Source of the DNA: Cudoniella acicularis
Lineage: Eukaryota; Ascomycota; Leotiomycetes; Helotiales; Helotiaceae
Assembly (NCBI GenBank): GCA_013054445.1
Contig: JAAMPI010000029.1
Span: 1 to 64,000 of the forward strand
Direction of reading: 5' to 3'
DNA: 64,000 bases
Below are positions 55,411 through 64,000 of the stretch, in pieces. Position 1 is the first letter of the stretch. Every line of letters begins with the position of its first letter. A program made the position numbers and the translations under genes. The notes below the pieces were generated by a model. It was given only the letters and a program-made list of their open reading frames with translations. It was not told where the DNA came from and made no database searches.

Positions 55411-57829
55411 TGTGGGCGTTGTGGCAAAAGCTTCTCGGTGACGGGAGAATTGGGTCGGTCGCCATCTTGGTTTGGGTGAGTGAGTTTTCAGATTTGGGAT
55501 GTCATGGCGATTTGGATGGAACAGATAGTGCTTTTGAGTGGACGGTTTTATTTATTAACAAACTCGTTCCTGGGGTTGCGTGCCAGTTACTCGATATTTT
55601 GTGTTATTAAACGTGTCTAACTATGTGTTTTTCTTCGAAAATGACCCATGGCCGGCAAATTTGTGTTGGTCTTTCTTTTGTTTGCCTCACTCTGACAATG
55701 AATTGTTTTCTTTCTATTTATTTCAATAATATCGGCTCAAAGATATCGTATTTCTATTTGTTCTGCTGGCTAAGGATACGAAGGAGGAAATGGGGCCTGT
55801 CAAAACATATTGAAATAGTCAATTTCGCCTCCGTACTAACGCCGTATTTACTGCAAGGAACAAGGCTACGGTATTAGTTAAAGCAGACAGCACAACGCGC
55901 ACCTAGATGCTAGCCCAATCCTTTGTTTCCCCAGTATGTGATCGGTCGATACCTGTTCACTTGCCAAGTGCCAGCTTCGGATTTGCGATACGACTCATCA
56001 AACATGCGTCAAACGCGATAGGATTCAACACGCCTAGTATATGAGGGAACAAGCAGCCTTTCTGTGATGTGGTTCGCTTACCTGCTAGGTGGCGCCCGTC
56101 ACATGGCTTGGATAGTCGTCGGATGTCCGGAATAATGTCAGTAGTAAACCTTCGACATCCAGGATCATAGTTCTAGGGCACTTGATACGTGGCACAGGAT
56201 ACTAGATAATACTATTAATTTCTATTATTATTAGGCCTTANTATTAGACTTCTATTAATAGTAGATAGCTAATAAAAAAGAGGCTTTTCTAGACTTTTTA
56301 AGATTAGAGATTAGTTTTATAACTAAATCTTTTTCTTTTTATATATAACTTCTTTATCTATTAATATAATAAATATATTTTATATAAGGTTATTAGTTAT
56401 TTTATAATAATTTTTATATTATATAATATAATATATAACTTTTTATTTAAGTTATTTAAAATAATTTTAAATTATAGTTAAGTAGAGTATAAGTAAAGGC
56501 CTTTACTCTACTCTATTCTATTTATTTGATATATTATATCTGACCCGCTAATACGATTTCCTTTGCTTCTTTCTCTGATCAAACCTAGAAGGCGAACAGT
56601 TATAAACTTAGCAGTAAATTGTTACTTACGGAAATTACGTTGCCTAAGGCTGCTAATACAGAGTCTGCGTCTGTTTGCCCCTCAACAGGTGAGCTTTTAG
56701 AGGAGCACATATTCTATATGACTCCTCAAACTACCTTAGAAAAGGTGTTACGTGATATAATAGCTGATCATAAGTCACTGCTTGAAGATGAGCCGATACT
56801 TCATAAATCCGCCACTCTAATCCTCCTAGTCAACTCACTGCAACACGACTGCTCCAGTAGCATACTTGACAAAACACTTTCTCATCTTGGTGCTATATAT
56901 CTAGTTTGAATCAGCGTCACCTGCAGGTGCGATCCATTCCTTGACCCCGTTCATTTGTCGATGTCATATGCCTTCATCGCCACACCAAATCCATTCCGAC
57001 GAACTTGAACCTTTAGCTTTAGATCTAGAGTCTCCAGCAACTCCTTAAGAGGATGAGCCCTCCTTCCCCTTATCATCATCCGCAGGATAACCTAACTTTC
57101 TATGGACGTCGCAGCGAAGATCCCCGTTATTGATGACGTTACTCTAGAGGTAGAACCCTCGACCCATTCGAAGGTATGCTGGGGGGCAATAGAGAGCGAA
57201 TTGTGATTTTGATGGTGGTTGAAGAGTATATTGTGATTTAGAGAGTAGAGTATAGGGGGTACCAAGGCGTCTAACCATCTCAGCAGCTTCCCGCTGTCAA
57301 CGCAAAGTCTCAAAGAGACTCGAAACCAAAAAACAGAGAGCATGCCTCTTCTATCGCAATCTTCTCCACTTCTTCGCTGGCTCTTTATTCATAGACCTAC
57401 TCTTCAGCATCTCCATAGGCTATTCTGAGTATCAGAGAAACAACAAATTAACCCAAACGGATTAAGTGGTTTGAGTCTCAGCCACAGTCTTGCCGAAGCT
57501 GGACGTGTTCTTCGCATTGCAATTTTTATAGGCGTCCCTGTTTCAAAATTGTTATATTGTAACCTACTTATAAAGCTGCGCGACTATTTGGATACTAGGC
57601 AGCATGTTTAACCATTGCCTTGAACCTCGCTGCATCGATTGTGTTCACATACGTAACATTTCTCACGTTGGGCGGCATGAAAGCTTTTGGATAGACATGA
57701 ATATTCCCATAAGAAGGGGAACTGTAAGCAACATCAATAAAGACCAGGAGTTGTATCTGCTGAACTTCCACCACGACACTCGAGTGCGTTACCCATTTTC
57801 CCAACATTTTTCATCATAGCATTTTCTAA
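55411..57829. other. gene-poor region with AT-rich block
   Basis: 2.4 kb with no convincing gene. A frame of 96 codons at 56619-56909 (plus) has no recognised domain. The sequence at 56199-56540 is extremely AT-rich and looks decayed. Confidence 0.5.
56199..56540. repeat. AT-rich, RIP-like decayed block with an assembly gap base
   Basis: Composition is dominated by A and T with dense TA steps and one ambiguous base (N) at 56241. Such blocks in ascomycetes usually are repeats mutated by repeat-induced point mutation. No transposase or reverse-transcriptase text can be read in it. Confidence 0.55.
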
Positions 57830-58327
57830 CTACTCAGCATACCTTGAAAACCCGTACACGCTCCCACAGACCCTTGCCCTCCTAACTCCCCTGACTCCCT
57901 CAAAAAGAGTTAATACTTTGTTCCCACAACTCCCAAATTGCGCTTGGGACACCTCAATGGTCAACTCCTCCATCCTACTAAACGCTGCAATAGCTTGCTC
58001 AAACGTAAAGTGTGTATCGCAATCTAGACGGAGCTTCATATAGAACTTCCGAATTCTTGAAATCGCTGAATAGGATGTGATCGGGTCATAATATAATCGC
58101 ATTCGGGGGAGGGAGGAGAGAAGACTAGGATGAGCGAAAAAGGTGTTGGCACCATACAGAATTTCACTGCCCTCATCATAGATCTGTTGGCATGTTTCCA
58201 GAATTCGGCAGTGGATTGAAGGATCCGAACCTGCCAAGCGAGAAGTTGACAGGGAGGGAATATAAAGAAGAAGTAGATAAACCTGGCGCCGTATCTCAAC
58301 TGGTAGATCTAGAAAATTCAGAGCCAT
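57830..58327 (-). CDS. hypothetical protein with N-terminal LDLPVEIR motif (F-box/2EXR-like)
   Basis: Single exon, 165 aa from the ATG at 58327; an upstream in-frame ATG at 58450 would add a non-conserved leader. The start MALNFLDLPVEIRRQVYLLL is the pattern of a very large ascomycete family of F-box-like or 2EXR-type proteins. It continues ILETCQQIYDEGSEILYGAN, again typical (repeated ancestor: leading to QxxxEGxxILYxxN). These proteins are of unknown function. It is shorter than many relatives and lies in a decayed neighbourhood, so it could be truncated. Confidence 0.65.
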   Translation of the reverse strand: MALNFLDLPVEIRRQVYLLLLYIPSLSTSRLAGSDPSIHCRILETCQQIYDEGSEILYGANTFFAHPSLLSSLPRMRLYYDPITSYSAISRIRKFYMKLRLDCDTHFTFEQAIAAFSRMEELTIEVSQAQFGSCGNKVLTLFEGVRGVRRARVCGSVYGFSRYAE

Positions 58328-59220
58328 GTTTCGTGGTTTCAACTCTAGTCTTGGGTCTGAATATTTGGTTGTTGAATTATTTGCGAAGTAAGAAGTAGAT
58401 GTAGTGCAGCAGTAGATTCTTGAGTCTATTTTGTGCCTAAGTTCTGGCAATCATTTTCTAGAAGTGGAGACTATGCACATGGTGATTTTAGACCAAACTT
58501 TAAAACTGGTCAATATTGTTTAATTGGTTGGTAACTTTGGTTTATTGATTATCAATCCTGACGGTAGGCTTCGGCAGATGATTATGATCCGCTGCTTCAA
58601 GGTCAGAACCACGCCTTCACATGAGGATTTCGCCCTTTTCAATCGATGCTACTGCGCTGGGCTATGCATGTATACTGCTCTAATTCTGTAATCATAATTT
58701 AATCATGGACCAGGGGGGGTTGATGGCATAAGAAAATTTTGCCTGTATTAGGAAAGGATGCAAGAAACTGTACTTACCCAAAGATGCTCTAACTTATAAC
58801 CCTAGCCATTAATACGAAATATAATATACTATATGGTCTATTTTGCCAGCAGTTTGCAAATTCTCGTCGGCAGCAAGGCGATTTCGCGGTGGCTTAGCTA
58901 GTAAGCTGCCTAAAAGGCCCATGTCCGGGCCCTTCTTATTCGGAATATGTGCCTAAAATTGTTATCTGTTGTTAATAGAATATTTTCATTTATTTCGATT
59001 TTACTAGAGATGATACTAATTACCAAAGCGAAGGTGCTAAACTAATCATAGCTGTGGTCTATAACTACGGGCGAGTTGGTGACTAGTGTCTGAGATTTAC
59101 GTCAATTGCAAGAAACTGAATTTGGGAAATAAGAACAATTGGGCTCTCTTTGGGCTTATAAGCTCAAACTATAATTCATCGAACCCTACCACCTTATATC
59201 AGACCCGGAGCCACAGCGAT
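58328..59220. other. intergenic
   Basis: No coding signal. AT-rich in parts, and it includes the 3' flank of pyruvate decarboxylase. Confidence 0.45.
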
Positions 59221-61111
59221 TCACTTATTCCTAGAGTTCCTTCTTGCGATTTCTTCAAATGTCATCTTCAAAGCGTTTGGAGCGTCATATTTAGGCATAT
59301 GCAGCTCAACGAGTTGCAAGATATTGCAGGTATTGAATACCTTGTCTTCAAAGAGTGTGCTGATCTCTTCTTTGGTTTTGACTTTGTAGGTTTTGTATGA
59401 GCCCTCTGCAGCACCAAATGTCCTGATCACCTCTGTAAATAGCCAAGGTTGGATATCATTGTAATCAGCATCCATGCCATGGATAAGACGCTCAACTGTG
59501 TAGCCGTCGTTGCAAATGACAAAACTGGGTATGTTAATCCACGGTAGATATATTTTTATTAAGTGAACTTACATGATGGGCTTTAAGCCGAGACGAATGA
59601 TAGTTGAGACCTCCTGGCAAGCTAGCTGAAAGGACCCATCTCCCACGAAAAGTATAGTTCGCCGGTCGTCATCTCCAGCGTCGCGTGCAGCAAGAGCAGC
59701 TCCCTGACAAGCGCCAACAGAATAGCCAATGCTACCCCACAGAACTTGGCTAAGAGCATTAACACCCTTGGGAAACTTAGTTTCCCATATACCGAAATTT
59801 GCGGTTCCAGCATCTGTAATGACAATATCATTGTCCCTTAAGAAGCGGCTTACTATAGACCAAAACCAGTCTTGAGTAATAGCAGATGAGCTATCTCTGT
59901 TCTCTCTGACCCTTCTGGGTGTCAGCTTTGTATTAGTTTGGCTCTTAGATAAATCAATCTGCTTGATAATCTTTCGAAGAACGCCTCTCATGTGTATGCC
60001 CAGATATTCTGAATCTCGCACTGTAACATGTGTGCTGTGGAAGTCGATGGCGTCGAGATGGCAGGTCTTGGACGAGAAACCTGCAGTATTTAGATCACAC
60101 TATAATGGTATTAGTGGTGTTTAACTTTGAATGGATTCTTCTGGTTTACTTACCCTGATAGGTCCGATCGTTAAAATAAGGTCAGAGGATTCAACAAGCC
60201 CTTGAACTTCAGGATGACTACCAACCCCGGCATAAAGCCCTCCATAATTCTCATGAGTTTCATCCACAGCTCCTTTGCCCATAGGAGTGACAAAGACAGG
60301 CAGTTTGGTTTTATCGATAAGAGAATGAACCTCTTCGAGTACTCGATGGCGACTGGCAAAACCGTCAACGAGAATTATTGGGTTCTTTGCCGCTGTGAGG
60401 TTCCTCAAAATAACACCGACAACGTGGTCTTCTTTTGCGGCATCATTGTCTGGGTGATTCAGATCAATAGGAACCTTTAGATATTCTCCTTCTATCTTCT
60501 TCTGGACCATGTCGGTAGGCAGGGAGATGTAGACAGGCCGACTTTTCAGCCAACATTGTCGTAACGTATGATCGATAACACTGGCTGCGTTGTACGGGTC
60601 GTGGATTTCTCCAATGGCACATGAAATCCGCTTATACATACCAGAGAAGACATTAAATTTACCGTCGCCGAGAGAGTGATGGAGCAAGAGTTCTTCTTGC
60701 TTTGATATCGTTGACGGTGTTCCAACGATATGGATGATCGGAATATTCTCTGCGTAGGCGCCTGCGATAGCATTGATTGCCGAAAGTTCCCCGACTCCAA
60801 AAGTTGTCATTACTGCGGAGATGCCATTGACTCTAGCATACCCATCCGCAGCATATCCTGGGAAGCGCATATTAGACGTGTACTATTTAATAAGGCTGAA
60901 AACCTGAGGGCGAGTAGGACGAACCAGCATTGAGCTCATTCACATTTCCAACCCATTTAAGACCCGCATTTGGGAGATAGTCCAAAGCAACCAGATTGAA
61001 ATCACCTGGAACTCCGTGGACTGATCGAATACCAATTTGGTGCAATCTGGTGAAGAGATAATCTGCGATGTTGACTGGCATTTTAAGGGCTGAGGATCTG
61101 ATATGCGCCAT
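59221..61111 (-). CDS. pdcA: pyruvate decarboxylase (thiamine diphosphate enzyme)
   Basis: Exons 60925-61111, 60154-60857, 59573-60099 and 59221-59524 join in frame to 573 aa. The enzyme turns pyruvate into acetaldehyde and CO2 in the cytosol. The N-terminal [14 protein letters not shown] and [14 protein letters not shown] carry the activating Glu. The His-His pair is in [11 protein letters not shown]. The ThDP motif starts [20 protein letters not shown] and ends [16 protein letters not shown] across the last intron. No stop or frameshift is seen, so the gene looks functional. It lies in an AT-rich, gene-poor region and is head to head with an ADH relic 2.1 kb away. Other ThDP decarboxylases (for example indolepyruvate) are possible by family alone. 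Confidence 0.93.
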
Positions 61112-63215
61112 TGTAGTAACATAGATTTATTACTATATTTTCGAATGTGTTAGAAAGAATTGATTCAGAAAGGTTATATAGGTTAATAGTATAAAAGATA
61201 ACACGTAGTTACTTATATATATATTTTAGAGTTTGGCCGGTGTAATCAATTAATATTCGCTAGCCCGCTTTTGTATTACTTATTACTAAGATTAACCCTT
61301 TCTTATATATAATAAACTTATAGATAAGGAATAAGATCGATGAAAGCGCCTCGGCATTTTATCAATTAATAGAAAAATGTTTTGGAATATATTATTTTAT
61401 AATATATATACTTTTATATACTTGTTTTAACTAAGCAACGACTTACTTAAAATAATCGATAGTAAGATCTATTCCACTTTCCGGAGGTGATCTTTAAAAT
61501 GCCACCCTGCAGTAATTGTAAGCCGCTTCAGAGGCCTTATCTTATACCCTAACCATGGGTGCCTATTATTGCTAAGAATCCTTAAGAGTTCTCTTTCCTT
61601 AAGCATTTACAGAGCACTTGTATTTCCCCGTATTCTATATGAATATTGATGAAATCTACGTACTTGCCACAACCACTTCTGTTGGCCGCAGAATCTTCAT
61701 GCATGAGCAATATACGTACAGTGCAGAAGAAGCATAAATACTAGGGTGCTTGAGGCAATCGCCGATTAGCTGGCCGTTGGTCTCGTTGTAGGACTTTTTT
61801 CGCGGACCCGGACATGTGGTCCGATATACAACATATCAGGCCTATTAAATACATTTCTCATGTGGCAAGACGGATTTGGGTGTTAGGTATCGCAAAGCAT
61901 CATTTGGAAGCTCATAAACGCCTTAAATTCCTTGTTCGAGAGTACAGGTATCTCCTGCTGTGTGACATTAGAGAAACAGTTCAACCCTCCGATTTACTTC
62001 TGGGATATCAGATCAACATTTCGTGGTGATGACTAACATCAAAATAGTGTGCCAGCCCACACAAATGATGTGTCCGCTCTTTCTTTTGATTGGGTTTGTA
62101 GGTCCAAGAAGGCGAAGAGGGCTGTTTTATGCATGAGAACTGAAACTAAGGGATCGGGCCGACCCGTTTATCCCTACCTTTTCGTACCACCTTCCATAAA
62201 CGCAAAGGCATACTCCCAGACATCTTGCTATATTTTTCCATTTTCTTCAATAAAAATGACCAACCAAGCGCTCATCCTTTCCTATCGCAACCTGTTATGC
62301 CTTGATTCTTCGCACTGGTTAAATTTGAACCCGGCCAACCACCTCATCTATGCTAAATAATTCTCCCTCCCTGTCCCAGATAGGGTTTCATCACCTACGA
62401 AATGGATGGCCTTTTGGGAAGCGTGGTTACGTCACCGAGAGATTTGATCGACAGCTGATCCTGGTGGGATTTGGAGAATTTGGTCTTTGATATGACGCGC
62501 TGTGGAATTGCCGTGCCATGCCATGCCATGTCATGTCATGTCATACTATGAGTAAGGAAAGTGAATATATATTTCTAGTGATCTTCAGAATAATTCTACA
62601 AGGACAGGGGAGAGGGACTGAGAAGGCAAGAATACGCTCACTTCTGGAACGATGAAAGGTATATTCACACTTCCCAGCCGCAGCACATAATGCATTTGAT
62701 ATTTCTTAATTTTGGCCTGCTTACTAGCTATAATTGCCTAAACTTTTGCATAAGTCTGCAATTTAGTACACTGCTTATTTGCATTAATAGAAGAGGTAAT
62801 GGCAATAAAGTCATTTGTGCTACCCTATTCGTGTCTGAAATATAACCAAGATACACCGTTACTAGAGTATTAGTGCGATGGTAGCCAATGTAATGATCGG
62901 AAATACTGCAAGTGTGCTGCCATACCACTCTGTATAGCCTATCGCCATCAAGATATCTATCTTCCCGGTAGTGGAAATACTGCTTCCCGTCTTACTCACT
63001 GTGCAATTTGAGCCATTAACATTCAAGATCAAAGATTTTCATATCAAATACATATTAACACATATAACATGTGATATAAAAATGCGGCTGCTTTTATTAG
63101 GCTTCATGTATCAATCGTCATCCCACTCTACCTCTATGAATTGGATAATCACAGCCAGGCGGTTTTCATAGCTCTAACATTATGTCAAGTGAAAACTGCT
63201 ATCTATTTATTCACA
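61112..63215. other. divergent intergenic region between PDC and ADH relic
   Basis: 2.1 kb, strongly AT-rich at 61140-61480. A pentanucleotide repeat lies at 62511-62545. Short frames at 61814-62029 and 62049-62360 have no motif. It should hold the PDC promoter. Confidence 0.5.
62511..62545. repeat. pentanucleotide repeat CCATG/TCATG
   Basis: Seven consecutive 5-bp units: CCGTG, three CCATG, two TCATG and TCATA. The units differ by C-to-T or G-to-A changes. Confidence 0.85.
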
Positions 63216-64000
63216 ATGAACTTTTGGTTTAATGTTTACCGCGGTTCTGAAGAGGGGCACATAGTGGTAGATACCACTACTCGTACTCTCCATAACAATG
63301 AAGTCTACATTGAGACAACACACTCTGGTATTTGTGGATCAGATGAACATTTTTTGAAACCTGGCCAAGTACTTGGGCACGAGGGTATTGGAATTGTGAG
63401 GCAGGTTGGTCCAGATGTGATATCAGTCAAAGTTGGAGACCGCGTTGGCTTTCGGTACTTGCGCAAGGTGTGCGGTGCCTGTGATAATTGCGCAACAGGT
63501 CTGCTCTGTATATATTTCTCCCCTGGGACAAGCTCTACTGCTTCCATATTCTGACTGACTGTCTCTAGGTGAAGATCAGCACTGCAGATCCGTCAAGGCT
63601 TACAGCGAACAAGACTACGACCTTGACTCTTTCAGTCACGGTACAGTGTGGGATGCTGACTGCCTCTTTCCAATTCCTGATGGGTATCGGTCTGAGGATG
63701 TTGTCCCGCTCATGTGTGCTGGCACTACTGTGTAGAACTGCCTGAGTCATTACCGTGCTCAACGTACTGAACGCGTGGGTTTCATGGGCGTTGGTGGTCT
63801 TGGTCATATTGCCATCAAAATTGCGGCGGTAATGGGATGTCATGTTGTCGTTCTGTCTAGATCTGAAGCTAAGAGAGGAGATGCGATGGAATTTGGAGCC
63901 TCTGAATTCCATGTTTTGATCCAACTGTGGGCATACAAGGGGTTAAACCTCTCAAGCACTTCTTGCTTTGCGGAAGCTTTTCAACCGATTATTCCTCGTA
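63216..64000 (+). pseudogene. zinc alcohol dehydrogenase, broken, runs off the window
   Basis: The start at 63216 (MNFWFNVYRGSEEGHIVVDT) and exons 63216-63498 and 63569 onward match medium-chain zinc ADHs: the catalytic Cys in HSGICGSDEHFL, the LGHEGIGIVRQVG motif, the structural-zinc Cys series VCGACDNC and EDQHC, and the NAD-binding GVGGLGHIAIKIAAVMG. A TAG at 63733-63735 interrupts the conserved CAGTTV segment where relatives have Trp or Phe; TGG to TAG is one G-to-A change. A second lesion loses one base near 63914-63917, after which GVKPLKHFLLCGS resumes in another frame. It would have reduced acetaldehyde to ethanol with the neighbouring PDC product. Confidence 0.8.

Noticed and set aside
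61814..62360. Short plus-strand frames between PDC and the ADH relic
   Set aside because: No motif and no link to either neighbour. They may be remnants, but nothing supports a gene.

Overview
The window is nuclear DNA of a filamentous ascomycete. The genes carry many short GT-AG introns (about 40-70 nt) with CTAAC-like branch sites, and they encode fungal housekeeping proteins such as RIX1, YPP1, AAR2, eIF3c, uricase and pyruvate decarboxylase. Families and intron style would fit a Leotiomycete/Helotiales-type genome, but the placement is inference; no search was possible.

Layout from left to right. A secreted GH35 beta-galactosidase (554-4341, minus) is followed by a single-pass mucin-like surface protein (5543-6468, minus), a Golgi-type glycosyltransferase with a C-terminal PAN/apple-like region (7209-8600, plus), a small VOC/glyoxalase-fold protein (9773-10314, plus) and an RBR-type E3 ubiquitin ligase (11336-13405, plus). 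The 13.4-17.6 kb stretch is gene-poor. It holds a tRNA-like element with a long insert (14502-14678, minus) and two decayed paralogous loci that share a promoter block (16.0-17.1 kb). Alpha-actinin (17597-20171, minus) comes next, then a broken chitin-binding polysaccharide deacetylase (20925-23014, minus) and an unassigned 2.7 kb.

From 25.8 to 39.3 kb there are large housekeeping genes: RIX1 (minus) divergent from YPP1 (plus), a 2.7 kb unassigned stretch, and the TORC2 subunit Rictor/AVO3 (minus), whose reading frame is interrupted at two homopolymers. From 41 to 55 kb genes are dense: uricase, eIF3c/NIP1, a conserved 139-aa protein, AAR2, ribosomal protein uS11 (RPS14), prephenate dehydrogenase TYR1, ribosomal protein uS9 (RPS16) and ESCRT-II SNF8/VPS22. 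RPS14/TYR1 and RPS16/SNF8 are divergent pairs with short shared promoters.

The right end (55-64 kb) is gene-poor, has an AT-rich RIP-like block with an N in the assembly, one small LDLP-type hypothetical gene, an intact pyruvate decarboxylase (59221-61111, minus) and, head to head with it, a decayed zinc alcohol dehydrogenase that runs off the window. Those two would make pyruvate to acetaldehyde to ethanol, but the second step is broken here.

No CRISPR, phage, obvious biosynthetic cluster or intact transposon was seen. The most notable items are the deacetylase relic that may still express a secreted triple-CBM18 protein, the dead ADH next to a live PDC, the paired small loci with a shared promoter, and the tRNA-like element.
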